Shown: positions 23,403 through 35,911, numbered from the stretch's first letter. The stretch: 64,000 nucleotides of DNA from Arabidopsis thaliana (GCF_000001735.4 NC_003070.9:21809971-21873970), one strand, 5' to 3'. Notes: generated by a model not told the origin, from the letters alone. A program made the numbers and translations.

Positions 23403-26400
23403 AGATGGAGGGACTCTTGTAACTCCAATCTTGGATGCGAAATTTTGAAAAGCTGTTCTTGACAACGGCTTCGTTAGAGTGTCCGCTAATTGGTCGTGTG
23501 TAGAGACATGAACCACACGAAGAGCTCCGGATTGTACCTGATTTCTGATGAAGTGGTAATCTATCGCGATGTGCTTCATTCTAGAGTGGAACACCGGATT
23601 TGCACAGAGATACGTGGCGCCAACATTATCGCAGTAGATAACTGGTGGACGTGTGAGTCGAATACCAAGCTCTGTGAGTAAGGAACATATCCATTGCATT
23701 TCTGAAGAAGTATTAGCTACCGACCTGTACTCAGCTTCGGTTGATGAGCGTACAACCCCTTTTTGCTTTTTAGATGACCAAGAGATTGGATGGTGACCAA
23801 GATAAACAATGTAGCCATTTGTTGAAACATAATCATCTTTGTCTCCTGCCCAGTCAGCATCAGAATATGCGTGCAAGGATAGAGTATTACCTTTCTTGAG
23901 AAAGATACCATGATTTGGAGTACCAGCCAAATATCGAAGAATACGCTTCAAGGCTTGCAAATGTTCTTCTGTAGGCATATGCATAAACTGTGACAATCGG
24001 TTGACCGCATAAGATATGTCAGGACGGGTAAATGCAAGATATTGGAGGCTGCCAACAATGCCTCTGTACTCCGTAGGATCTGTTAGTTTGGTACCCGAAT
24101 AGAGCGACAATTTTGGTGAGGGAGCCATTGGGGTTGTCACCGGTTTTGCCGTGATCATATTCGTACGAGCCAGCAGATCAAGAATGTAGCGACGTTGACT
24201 TAGATGTAAACCAGTTGGCACCCGTTTTGCTTCGATTCCCAGAAAGTAGTGAAGTTCCTCATGATCCTTGACTGAAAAACGTTGAGATAGGTTATCAAGA
24301 GTGTTGTGAAGTAAGGTCGGGTCATTGCCGGTGATCAGAATGTCATCAACATAGACAAGCATGTAGACAATTGATTTTCCCCGTTGAAGAACAAAGAGAG
24401 ACGTATCAGAGACCGAATTAACAAAACCAATGGTGAGAAGATAATTCCGTAGCTCAACATACCAGGCACGTGGAGCCTGTTTCAAACCATATAGAGCTTT
24501 CCTTAATTTGCAGACATAATTAGGACGATCCTTATCAATGAATCCTGGAGGCTGTGACATGTAGACATCGTCTGTGAGTGTCCCTTGAAGGAAGGCGTTG
24601 TTGACGTCTAGCTGTCGTATGGGCCATGAGCGATCAACCGCAACACCCAGAACAATTCGAATTGAAGTTGACTTGATTACAGGGCTGAATGTCTCTGCAT
24701 AATCAAGTCCAGGTCGCTGATTATATCCTTTAGCCACAAGACGCGCCTTGTATCGATTTAGAGACCCATCGGAATTGTATTTCTTGGTGAAGATCCAACG
24801 GCAGCCAACAATCGTTACATGGCTTGGTGGAGGCGGAACAAGATCCCATGTATGGTTACCAATTTGTGCATTTATTTCGGACCCCATGGCGTTTCTCCAT
24901 CGTTCATCTTTGAGAGCTTGAATAGCTGTTCGTGGTTCTGATTCAGCGGCCAAAGAAACTGCTAGAGAATACTTGGGATTTGGTTTAATGATGCCAGCTT
25001 TGGCCCTGGTGCCCATGGAATGAGTATTGAGCGGAGCTTGGTTGTTGTTGTTAACAATTTGAGCAAGCGGAGGAGGTGGATGTATCAGGATTGATGGTGG
25101 AGTCGGAGATGTTGAAGATGACGAAGCTGAGGTTGTCGGGCTTGGCGAAGAGGAAGAAGATTGGGCTGGTGTGGACAATGATTGGGCTAATTGTGATGGG
25201 CTTTCATTTGTTGGGTTATTTTGTGATGTGTTTTGAGAGGAATGTGTTTGGGTTTGTGTTTGGGTTGGCTGGGTCGTGGGTTGCGGTCCATTTTGTCTTG
25301 GAGCAGTGGGCTCAGGGGAAGATGGAAAAGAAGAGGAGAAAGACGAGTCAAGGTTAGAAGACGATACCTGAGAGTTGCGGAATGGAGCTGACGGCGATGA
25401 CGGTGGTGTGGCAGCGTGGTGAGGATCTGAACACGAGGGAGCCGGCAAAACTGGAGTGCGAGTTGGAAGAGTTGTATGAGGGGACCAAACACAAGATGAT
25501 TCACGACGCTGTTCTTGTACCGGAGAGAGAGTCGCGAGATAATTGGAGAAGGGAAAGCAATTTTCATCAAAGCGGACATGTCTGGAGATGTATAGTCGGC
25601 TTGTTTGAAGATGAAGACAGAGATAAGCACTTTGGGTAAGTGAGTAACCCAAAAACACACACTGTCTAGATTTGTCATCGAGTTTGTGTTGATTGTAAGG
25701 TCTCAGCCACGGATAACAGGCGCATCCAAAAACTCGGAGCTTATCGTAATTTGGTGATGTGCCAAATAATTTCTGAAACGGAGACTCAAGCTGAAGTAGA
25801 GGTGTTGGTAGTCGATTGATCAAGTAAACAGCTACAGCAAATGCGTAAGGCCAATACGTCTTCGGAATGGATGCGTGAGATAGCAAGGTGAGACCGGTTT
25901 CAACAATGTGACGATGTTTGCGTTCGGAGAGCCCATTGTGTTCTGGTGTATGTGGCGGAGAAGTGAGATGCGAGATACCATGTTGTGAGAAGTATTCCCA
26001 TAGTGCGACGAACTCACCACCATTGTCTGAATAAAAAGTACCAATCCGTGTCTGAAAACGATTTTCCAGCAGATTTTTGAATGTAATGAACGTCTCTTTA
26101 ACTTGAGATTTCTGTTTTAAAGGATAGAGCCAAGTATATCGGGTAAAGTGATCAACAAAGATGACATAGTATCGATAATTATCATGTGAAAGAATAGGTG
26201 AGCTCCAAACATCAGAATAAATGTATTCAAGGGGTCTGGTCGAATTTATGGTTGATTGAGAGAAAGGGACTTTATTACTTTTATTGATAAGGCAATCTGA
26301 GCAAGAGAGAAATTTGTGAGATGGGTTTAACACTGAGAGAGAATAATTTGAAATGACAGAATTTAAAATTGAAGGAGCCGGATGGCCTAAACGAGCATGC

Positions 26401-27800
26401 CAAGATGAATGAGTAGCTTTCGAGCTTGGAGACGCAAACAGAGAGACCGGTTGAGACGATGCTATGGGCCACTCATACAACTCATCCTTAGTTTTGCCTT
26501 GGAGTAATGGGACCCCCGTGTTGAGATCCTTCACCTGAAAGGATGCCGGAAAGAATTCGACAGAGACACCATTAGCATTGCATAAGCGATACACAGAAAT
26601 TAAATTCTTGTGTATATTAGGAACATATAAAATGTTGTGTAAATTTAAGGGACGAGATTTTGTGGATAGAGAAGTAGAACCAGTATGTGATATGGGGATA
26701 GTAGACCCATCAGCAACCATCACATCGTCACCACCAGTATAGGGCTGATGAAGAGACAAATTGTTGAAGTCGGATGTGATATGATGTGTAGCGCCACTAT
26801 CGAGAAGCCAGTTGTTGGAGGAGTAAGGAGAGCCAAGTGCGAGATTTGCTCTGGGCTGCCACGGAGTGAACGGAGATGGTGGTTGCTGTGAATTGACACT
26901 GGACAGAAAATGTTGAAGTTGAGAACATCGTTTGGCGCTATGTCCTTGAACGCCACAAATTTGACACTTTCCCAAATATGGTTTGGATTGGTTATTGTTT
27001 GGGTGGAAATTCGTGGAGGACTGTTGCCACGGCTTTGAGTTGTTGTTGTTGTTACGGTTATCATAACGGTTGTTGCGGTTGCCATTGTTGTTGTTGTTGG
27101 TGGTGGTGGTGTTGCGATGAGAGACGGCGTTGGCGGTGATTGGAATGACAGTGGCTGAGCTGACGGCGAGGATTTTGCTTTCGTGATTCAGTAGGCGCTC
27201 ATGGATCTCGGTGAGAGTGGGAGGAGTATCTTTGGCAGCGATCTGGTCTATGACGGGTTTGTATTCCTCTGGTAAGTTTTCCAGCACTCGCTCGACTTGT
27301 TCGTCATGATCCATTGGTTTCCCGAGGAGTGCAAGCTGGTCAAAACGAGTTACCAAGCCTTGCATATAGTCATCAATTGTTTTGGTACCTTTCGTCCATT
27401 GTTTTAGTTGCGTCCGAAGTTGAGTGACATGGCCATAGCTTGGGTTGGCGTAGATCTTGCGGAGAGTCTCCCAGATCTGAGCAGCGGTAGTGGCTCTTGA
27501 CACCGCCGGTTGAACCGACATGGAGATGGCTCCAAGAACGGCACTGTAGATGAGCTTGTCTTGTCTTTTCCAGCGAGTGTAGTCGGGATTGACACGGGGA
27601 GCCGCATCTGTGCCAATGGTCGCAGGCGGCATGGTTGTAGAGCCATCGAGAAAACCAGCGAGTTCATACCCATCGAAGAGCGCATGAACCTGGCGGCTCC
27701 ACATGAGGTAGTTAGTGCTGGTGAGTTTGGTAACGTTACTCATGTTAACGTTAAGGATACTTGTGTTGTTGAGAACGAGTTCTTCAGCGTGGGCAGCCAT
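23400..27800 (-). CDS. RE1: RE1 gag-pol polyprotein
   Basis: A single 1466-aa frame, the length I recall for the RE1 polyprotein. Order: gag region (about 20-270) with an Asn-rich linker; CCHC zinc knuckle (C279 to C292); aspartic protease DSG (334-336); pre-integrase HARLGHP (about 468); integrase with D530, D592 in SDNGGEF and Glu in NGLSERKHR (about 626); a Ser/Pro/Thr/Gln-rich linker (about 760-925); reverse transcriptase with YVDD (1150-1153); and RNase H including the DADWAGD motif near the end. Pol order with integrase before reverse transcriptase defines Ty1/copia. No stop or frameshift interrupts it. Short frames in other phases within it are shadows. Confidence 0.97.
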   Translation of the reverse strand: MAAHAEELVLNNTSILNVNMSNVTKLTSTNYLMWSRQVHALFDGYELAGFLDGSTTMPPATIGTDAAPRVNPDYTRWKRQDKLIYSAVLGAISMSVQPAVSRATTAAQIWETLRKIYANPSYGHVTQLRTQLKQWTKGTKTIDDYMQGLVTRFDQLALLGKPMDHDEQVERVLENLPEEYKPVIDQIAAKDTPPTLTEIHERLLNHESKILAVSSATVIPITANAVSHRNTTTTNNNNNGNRNNRYDNRNNNNNSKPWQQSSTNFHPNNNQSKPYLGKCQICGVQGHSAKRCSQLQHFLSSVNSQQPPSPFTPWQPRANLALGSPYSSNNWLLDSGATHHITSDFNNLSLHQPYTGGDDVMVADGSTIPISHTGSTSLSTKSRPLNLHNILYVPNIHKNLISVYRLCNANGVSVEFFPASFQVKDLNTGVPLLQGKTKDELYEWPIASSQPVSLFASPSSKATHSSWHARLGHPAPSILNSVISNYSLSVLNPSHKFLSCSDCLINKSNKVPFSQSTINSTRPLEYIYSDVWSSPILSHDNYRYYVIFVDHFTRYTWLYPLKQKSQVKETFITFKNLLENRFQTRIGTFYSDNGGEFVALWEYFSQHGISHLTSPPHTPEHNGLSERKHRHIVETGLTLLSHASIPKTYWPYAFAVAVYLINRLPTPLLQLESPFQKLFGTSPNYDKLRVFGCACYPWLRPYNQHKLDDKSRQCVFLGYSLTQSAYLCLHLQTSRLYISRHVRFDENCFPFSNYLATLSPVQEQRRESSCVWSPHTTLPTRTPVLPAPSCSDPHHAATPPSSPSAPFRNSQVSSSNLDSSFSSSFPSSPEPTAPRQNGPQPTTQPTQTQTQTHSSQNTSQNNPTNESPSQLAQSLSTPAQSSSSSPSPTTSASSSSTSPTPPSILIHPPPPLAQIVNNNNQAPLNTHSMGTRAKAGIIKPNPKYSLAVSLAAESEPRTAIQALKDERWRNAMGSEINAQIGNHTWDLVPPPPSHVTIVGCRWIFTKKYNSDGSLNRYKARLVAKGYNQRPGLDYAETFSPVIKSTSIRIVLGVAVDRSWPIRQLDVNNAFLQGTLTDDVYMSQPPGFIDKDRPNYVCKLRKALYGLKQAPRAWYVELRNYLLTIGFVNSVSDTSLFVLQRGKSIVYMLVYVDDILITGNDPTLLHNTLDNLSQRFSVKDHEELHYFLGIEAKRVPTGLHLSQRRYILDLLARTNMITAKPVTTPMAPSPKLSLYSGTKLTDPTEYRGIVGSLQYLAFTRPDISYAVNRLSQFMHMPTEEHLQALKRILRYLAGTPNHGIFLKKGNTLSLHAYSDADWAGDKDDYVSTNGYIVYLGHHPISWSSKKQKGVVRSSTEAEYRSVANTSSEMQWICSLLTELGIRLTRPPVIYCDNVGATYLCANPVFHSRMKHIAIDYHFIRNQVQSGALRVVHVSTHDQLADTLTKPLSRTAFQNFASKIGVTRVPPS

Positions 27801-27859
27801 TGAAGGAGAGACGAAGAAGAAATAAGAAGATCGAATTTTTTTTATTATTTTGGATCTAG

Positions 27860-27872
27860 GCGTCTGATACCA
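27860..27872 (-). other. RE1 primer-binding site
   Basis: The minus-strand sequence TGGTATCAGACGC directly follows the 5' LTR. TGGTATCAG complements the 3' end of initiator tRNA-Met, the usual primer of plant copia elements. Confidence 0.85.
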
Positions 27873-28039
27873 TATAAAGGTTTATAGAAGTGATTGATTT
27901 ATTCCATTCAACGATTTACAATATATATACACAAGAGAGACTTGCTGAGCACACTTATAATCAATGTGAGTATATACAATATTACAAACATGGAAGATAT
28001 GATTGGAATCAATCAAGGAGATGATTGATATCCTTAATA
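27873..28039 (-). repeat. RE1 5' LTR
   Basis: 167 bp, apparently identical to 23226-23392. It is followed by the second aatac target copy at 28040-28044. Confidence 0.95.
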
Positions 28040-28092
28040 AATACGTCCTGCGCTTTGAGGGAACTCAGAAGACAATTTGAACTTTTTTTCTT

Positions 28093-29369
28093 AAGCACTC
28101 ATAGAAGAAGAGAAAATAGACCAAACGGATAATATGAAGTCTTTACCATCCTTAAGTGATGTTGGTAGTGTTGTATTTGCCATTATTGGCACAAGAGCTG
28201 ATCTTGCTTGGTTTGTGGGAGTGACATGTCGTCCCATGATATGTTGTCTATCAGCTTCAGTATATGTTGCTTATGTAACAGTTTTTCTATAATAACTTTG
28301 TGTACCATATTTGAAATCAATGAAGTAATATCTTTGATAAAAGGCGAAATGGAGATCTTCCACGGCCACTCATATCCACCATAGACAGAACGGTCCGAAA
28401 TAGAATCTCATTTATGTAACAACTTGGTTCGAGGAAGCTTGATGATGGCCTCCACATCTGCTTCCAAGCTCGGCCATAACAAGTAGAGAAGCTCTACTTT
28501 TTCTCTCTCTATCACTCTGTTTTAAGTTCAAAACTCTCTAAATAAGGATGCATTCTTTGGAACAAAGGCTTTTGTATTTGTTTTTTTGAAAAATAAAAAG
28601 GAGGAAGAAGTTATCAAACAACAACAACAAAGGCTTTTGTTTGAATATATTTTACATTTATGTACAAAAAGAAAGACAAAGAAAAAAAGTCAAAGAAGAA
28701 AGTATCACAATCATGGAAGCAAATAAATAAAGAGAAAGAATTCGAAGAAACAGAAATATACTTTTTGGTGAAACAGAAAAACAGAAGAGAAAATAATCAA
28801 TTGCATGACATGAAATTTTAAACATACTATATGATAAGAAAAAACATATAAATACAGATTTGTAAATCATAAATATATTAAAAACAATTACTCTGTTAAA
28901 AATTCATCAACCAAAAAAATCATCAAGTAACCAAATGCTGTCACGACAGGGAATCTATAAATTATTATTTTAGAACCGGTTTTTCAATTAATTTACAGTT
29001 TAAATTTATTTTTAATAGTTTTTAATTAAGTTAATAGCCCTCCTTTAAAATACACTATTGGACCCCACAAAAAAAAATGCATCCTTGGAAGTGGTCTTAG
29101 TTTTATCATCTAAAAGATATGAATTTGATTTTGTAAAGGTTACAATTATTTTCCGAGAAATGTTATCATAGACAAGTTGGAGGAAGAAGACGAAACGAAT
29201 CAGGTAAATTGAAATTAAGACAGCTATTAAGGTAAAATTAAAAAATGGGTAGATTAGAAGTAGTTGTCTTTTCATAAAACCCAATAGTACTTGAAATTGT
29301 TAGTATAAGAAATATTCCAAGCTATAACATTATTATTATAAGAGACCCTTATTAATAATTTGGTAGCAC
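28093..29369. other. Spacer, unit B
   Basis: This is a diverged copy of 10362-11629 with small indels. No gene is seen; several A-rich tracts are present. Confidence 0.65.
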
Positions 29370-29542
29370 GATGACTCCAAAAGGAGTTTATTGTTTAAAG
29401 AAAGACGAAAACATGGAGAGTTGTTGACGCAGAGAGTTACTTAGATGCTTCACCCAAGAAGAGTCCTCATAAAATCAAAGCATCTCTCTTCTTCCTAAAC
29501 GTCGACGAGAGGAGAGTTCTTGGCGCCATTAAGATTCAGAAG
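29370..29542 (+). promoter_or_regulatory. Leader exon of IPK1-like gene, unit B
   Basis: A 5' untranslated exon ends at 29542 before gttagt; the intron ends in cag at 29990-29992, next to the ATG. It carries the same short upstream ORF as unit A and the same similarity to the NLR leader exon. Confidence 0.5.
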
Positions 29543-29992
29543 GTTAGTCATTTTTTTCCCTTAATTCTTAGCATGTGTCTTTGTTTACGGTGAATTGAGT
29601 GATAATGGGGACGTGAGGCATCTCATAGTTCACAAGTTCTGCCTTAGCTTAACCATGCCTGACTACTATTAACTAAAGTTCTTCAACTATATATACCACA
29701 TTTCCTTGAACTGCAAGTCTAGTAAGATTCTGTTAAATTCCTAACACTATAGATTTATAGTTTTTTCGATGCCATTTGTAACTACATAGCAGTAGCTTCT
29801 TTTTGTGTTATTGCAATTTCTTAATCATTTTTATATCGAACTAGCTACATTGTTTTAGAAATCGAAGTTTGTTTACCTAGCTTGTTTATGATTTGGTCAT
29901 TGCTCAAGATTTACGTTTTGATGCTATGTACAATCAGCACTGTGTACAATACGTTCTTGTTAATAGTTTGTGTTGTTGGGTGTTGTGTTCAG

Positions 29993-32002
29993 ATGGAAGA
30001 GATTGTTTTTGAAACAAAAGATGCAGTTGATTGGTCATATAGAAGCGAAGGAGTTGTTAATTTGGTTCTCGCTTACTCTGGATCATCTCCCACTTTCGTT
30101 AGTCTCATCTCTTTCTCAATCCCAAAGATGAGATTATATATTATTTCTAGTTTTTGGGGTTAGGAAGAAGTATATAACATTGATTGCAATCTTGTTTGTT
30201 TTTCTCTTTTGTGGAATATGTGAAGTTGGGAAAGGTGATGAGGATAAAAAAATTACGAAACACTAGGAATGAAAATAGAGACCGAAGTGGAAGTTGTCTT
30301 ACGACCCAGGAAAAGCTTATTTGGGGAGAGATTAAGGATCTTGTATCTTGCCAAAACAAGGAGATTGTGGACTATTTGTTTGTCAAACATGTCATGAAAC
30401 CTTTGTTGGGTCACAAATATGTTACTCCTGGAGTAAGTCTCCCTTGTCATGATTAACACGTTATAACGGTTACAAGAATCTCCAAGTTGCATTAATTTGG
30501 GATGTTTTAAAGGTTTTTGACCTTTTAGTTTTGATGATTTGGGAATGTTGTAGATTTGCCTTCCTGTAGAAAAGGAGTTTCTTGAGTCTGTTAAGAAGAT
30601 AGTGACGTCTCAGCGTCATTCTTGGCGAGCTAATACACTCAGTGTGGATACTAACCGCAGTTTCGCGCTTCTCATGGATGATTTGACCATTTTCTCCCAT
30701 GGTAAATTAATTTTGTGTAATCAACTATTCGTGAATTAAGCTCTTTCTTTTCACTGTTCTACTTGACTGCAAGTAAAAGTTGATGTGAGCTTGTATTTTA
30801 TCTCTTGGTTAATCCAAATTGATGATGATTTTTGGTTTAATAACCTCATGTGCTTTCAGGTCAAGTTGAGGATCATAAACCATGCTTAACTGTTGAAATA
30901 AAGGTGTCCATGATCATTATCTTGTCCTTTCTTTCTTTTTAGCTCCCAATTTATTCTTTTTTTCTTCGCTGATATATTTACTTTGGTGAAGTAGCCCAAA
31001 TGTGGATTTCTTTCATCTTCAAGTTTCATAGCGGAAGAAAATGTTATCAAGAAGAGTATAAGTCGCTTCGAAATGTACCAAGTTCTAAAGCTTAGGGAAA
31101 ACCAGGTACTTTTTCTCCTACATCCTTCGAAACCACAAGCATACTTGGAAGCTAACACATTAAAGCCATGTTTTTCAGATATCACAAATCAGTGAATATG
31201 ATCCCTTAGACCTTTTCTCTGGATCCAAAGATAGAATACACAAAGCAATAAAAGCGCTCTACTCGACTCCTCAAAACAGTTTACAAGTGTTCTTGAATGG
31301 TTCTCTAGTATTTGGAGGCTTCCGTGGTGGTATATGCAAAACAACCTCAAAGCTTGAATTAGCTTTTGAGCATACACTCAAAGATTTCTTCAAAACCGAA
31401 GATGACTGCGGCCTACGTGCAAATGCTTTCATAGAGCTTGTTGCAGAAACTGTTTACGCATCTGGAGCTTTAGATCAGCTTCTTGAGGTTCAAAAGCTTG
31501 ACAAATATAACATCGAGGGAGCGATTCACGCGTACTATGACTTAGTTGACCAGCCATGTAAAGCGTGCCAAGAGTTGGAAAGTAGTAAATTATCGAATCA
31601 GTTTGGTTCCATGCATTCATTGCCACAGGATGAGAAAGTAAATATTTTGAAGGATTTTCTAATATCTTCCACTGCTATAGATTGTAGTGTAATGATAAGT
31701 TTTAGACCAATAGAGACTGGGCTCTCAAGATCCTCTTCCCACGGTAACATTCAACTTGAATCAACAAAGCAAGAATTTGAGTATAAGGTACATGTTTTTT
31801 TTCACAAGAATCTTTGCCTTTGTTAAATTGTTTTTTCTCATAATTAAACTGAGGTCTACATCGTCGGCAGATACACTTCATTGATCTTGATATGAGACCT
31901 TTAAAGAGAATGGAAGCCTATCACGAATCAGACAAGAAGATCACAAAAACATACCAGGAGATGCTCAAGAAGAAGAAAGGAGATCAACCTCGGCGCTTCT
32001 AG
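29993..32002 (+). CDS. Inositol-pentakisphosphate 2-kinase (IPK1-like) paralogue
   Basis: IPK1 enzymes phosphorylate Ins(1,3,4,5,6)P5 at the 2-position to make phytate (InsP6). Exons 29993-30097, 30226-30432, 30554-30701, 30860-30903, 30995-31105, 31179-31787 and 31871-32002 join in frame to 451 aa, the same length as Arabidopsis IPK1. It retains EIKPK (E166, K168, K170), the zinc-type set H322, C332, C335, H351, the catalytic-region Asp373 (AIDCSVMISF) and the HFIDLDMRPL segment. The N-terminal glycine-rich loop is altered: RSEGVVNLVL where I recall RGEGGANLVL, so nucleotide binding could be changed. The gene is intact, and the truncated sister lies at 12278-12578. Catalytic competence is not certain. 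Confidence 0.9.
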
Positions 32003-32566
32003 AACTACAAAGCTATAAGAATCAGATTTCATATCTCATAAGAGTATTTTATGTTTCGTAACAATTTCCTACTGTTTTCACTTGTATCAATTCATAAGAC
32101 TCAATCTAAGCATTAAAGCATCATGTTAACAAATCCAAGGAAAGGGGAATACATGTATGTACTATGTTTGTTTTTAAAATGGTTATTATAAAATAAGTTG
32201 AGAAAAAATATCATTCTACTGAATTTGTTTGACTTTATTAATTCGTTCTTCTGTTTTTACTGCTGATGAAATGTCGATATCAACACTTATTATACTAGAT
32301 CATTCATAATTGATATTGTTCCTTGAACAATTTATACATGTTAGACTGATTAATTGCAAGAACTTAGAAATAGACATGCATTATTGCAAAATGTCATTTC
32401 ATGGAAGCAAATATCTAACAAAAGCCAAACATAACTAAATTATGATTATCCTTGTAACTGAAACTCCAATATCAAAAACTGATAAAAGACAACCAAGAAA
32501 CAAGACCGGAAAGATAAATATTTGCGATAACCAAAACCTATAAACCAAACTCATCTCATGAAGGTC
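32003..32566. other. Convergent spacer between IPK1-like and RPS2 genes
   Basis: This holds the 3' flanks of two convergent genes. The ataacatgtatca-like flank at 32080-32105 matches unit A; beyond that, unit homology ends. No further gene is visible. Confidence 0.6.
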
Positions 32567-33915
<1,349 letters not shown>

Positions 33916-34480
33916 AACATAACTTATTCAATAACACCCAATATAGTACGTGATATGCAAATTGAGTGGAATTGCTTTGCTTATCTTGTGATCTTAAGAA
34001 CTATGTGCGTATTGTTTTACTATTTAGAGACTTTATGCAAATTGAGTGCAATTGGTTTGCTTGTCTTGTGAAACAAATTCTCAAGACATTTGTTAGACAT
34101 TTATGCAAACCATTGTGAACTCAAAGATCGTAAACAAATGTAATTCGTTTGTTGTCAGTAATAAATAGGTCATACATTTTAAAGCTGAATCTCATTGTAT
34201 CATCTCTCAAATGGCTAGAATTTTCTTCGGCTTTTTAGTGTCGCATCATTCTCTTATTTAGGCCACTTTCCAATTGGTTATGAGGGCGAATACAACCAAT
34301 TTTAACATCTAACGTGTTTGTGTTTAAAAGAGTAGTGAGAATTTTTTGATTAGTGAGTCTCAAAGTTAATAATTTGATGAGTAAAGATATAGTATAGTAC
34401 ATTAAAAAATTGAGTAATGAATGTATACATAAGAGAATGAGAATAAAAAGAACAAAAAAACAATATTCAGATGTTCAACA
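33916..34480. other. Spacer between RPS2 and the GDSL gene
   Basis: AT-rich, with a repeated phrase atgcaaattgagtg(g/c)aatt at about 33955 and 34035. No gene is seen. It contains the GDSL 3' flank. Confidence 0.6.
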
Positions 34481-35911
34481 TCAATAGACTTTGCTCAAAT
34501 ATTTGTCGAGTAAATTGTCGACGATAACTTGATAAGCTCTTTCAGATGGATGATAGCTATCCCAAAATATGTATGCTGAAGAATTAGAACACGTAAATGG
34601 GTTCAATGAGTTACACAAATAGGATATCGCAAGCAATCCTTTACCGCAACATCCTCTATCAGCTACCTCAAAACCTGAAACAAAACGAGATCATTTGAAT
34701 AAAATATAGTTTAAAATATATAATAAAATTAAAATATAAATAATTTCTATGTAGATAAATATGTTAGATGAACTTACCGTATTTTTTAGGGTGTTGGATC
34801 ATGTCGAAAAGAGTATCATAAACATTAATGTAAAGGATAACACCATCTAGCTCTTTATCTAAAGAATCTAAAGCTGGAGAAAGTCTTGCGTTAAATTGTT
34901 TTGCCATGTTGTTTAGAGGTTGATTACATCCTCTTGTAAAAAAACCTCCAAAAACTGTTCTTTGGAGTGGAACACAACCGACGGGGACTGCACTAAACAC
35001 TCCTATTTTCCGAGCTCCAAGCTTATGTAATTCCTAATTATCAATTATCGATAAGATAAAGTATTTAGTGGATAAAACAATATATTATTGATTAGTTTCT
35101 GTATTATTCTATATATTTACAATAAAGTACTTACTCTCACGAAATGGACAGCAGAGTCAGCCAAGAAATTGGCATAAGAGGTACGATCATATCGATGAGT
35201 TTGAGCTAAATAAGTGTGAGCAAGGTCATTGCTACTAGACACCACAAGAAAGAAACTATGTTCCAAGATATCTTTGGCTTTTTCTTCTCCGAAATGCCTC
35301 TTGATCTTTGATATATATTCTTTGAAATTTATGAGTTGATCCCACACCGATATTACTGACTATAAAAATAAACATAAATGTAAGAAAAAAGAATTACCCA
35401 TAAAAAAACTAAGGATCGTGATAGAAAAAAATAAGATATATTGTACCATAATTTTTGCTGTCAATGGATCATAACCAGTTCCTCCAGATGCAAATGTTAC
35501 ACCTTTAAGAAGATCCTCTGGCTTCAAATACGGATTCATATATGCTGGTAATGTCTTAGCCAATCCCAACTTTTCCGCTGAAATATTTTTAAACATATTT
35601 ATCAGAATATAGATAAATATATATGATTCATAATTTAGAAAAATGTAATAACAATTCAATTGGTTACCAATAAGATCAGAAGGAACTCTTCCATCAGAAA
35701 ATCTTCCAGTAGCGAAGCCTCCAGGATAATCTTTTCCATATGGAGGAAAGTTACACTTTAGAAGAGTGGGAAGATTATTGTTATTTCCTGTATCCATTAT
35801 TGAATCTCCAAAAACTATTAGTGCTGGGATTGTTGTGTTTTTTCCTTGCGTCGCTGCATTAGCTTCCACGAAGATTAAAACCAAAGCGAACAATAATATT
35901 TGAATCTTCAT
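34481..35911 (-). CDS. GDSL-motif esterase/lipase, secreted
   Basis: Exons 35668-35911, 35447-35577, 35135-35359, 34778-35033 and 34481-34674 join in frame to 349 aa, typical for plant GDSL lipases. A signal peptide (about 1-20, [14 protein letters not shown] start) predicts secretion to the cell wall or apoplast. Block I is [13 protein letters not shown] with nucleophile Ser37. The oxyanion Gly lies in [10 protein letters not shown], the oxyanion Asn is N169 in SSSNDL (commonly GSND, so one Gly is replaced by Ser), and the catalytic Asp325 and His328 are in WDSYHPSE. The natural substrate is unknown. The gene is within the large repeat unit, so near-identical copies are expected. Confidence 0.94.

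Larger units (their letters stand above)
23226..28039 (-). mobile_element. RE1: Complete Ty1/copia retrotransposon AtRE1
   Basis: The element is 4814 bp and oriented on the minus strand. It has two 167-bp LTRs, a 5-bp target duplication, a primer-binding site, a purine tract and one uninterrupted gag-pol frame. The LTRs look identical base for base, which points to recent insertion and possible autonomy. It sits inside the unrecognised gene fragment of unit B and is absent from unit A, so it inserted after the A/B duplication. If the large 36-kb units are near-identical, it probably predates that later duplication. Confidence 0.97.
22911..28092 (+). pseudogene. Unrecognised coding fragment interrupted by RE1 (unit B)
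   Basis: Coding-like sequence from about 22911 to 23220 corresponds to 10022-10361 in unit A (MLAYLEYF from 22999). It breaks off at the RE1 insertion and resumes at 28045 (gtcctgcgctttgaggg). With the element and one target copy removed mentally, the frame rejoins and would run some residues past the unit-A stop. Earlier stops and a phase shift near 22995 suggest it was already nonfunctional. The family is not recognised. Confidence 0.45.
14697..32105. repeat. Tandem duplication unit B
   Basis: This is the second copy of the NLR, gene fragment and IPK1-like module, enlarged by the 4814-bp RE1 insertion plus a 5-bp target duplication. It retains the 1.2-kb segment after the NLR and the five kinase-like exons missing in unit A, so it is closer to the ancestral layout. 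Confidence 0.92.

Noticed and set aside
25076..25678. Several open frames of 85-163 codons on both strands inside RE1.
   Set aside because: They are antisense or shifted shadows of the low-complexity linker in the polyprotein.
30147..31377. Minus-strand frames overlapping the IPK1-like exons.
   Set aside because: Shadows of the seven-exon plus-strand gene, which is fully consistent.
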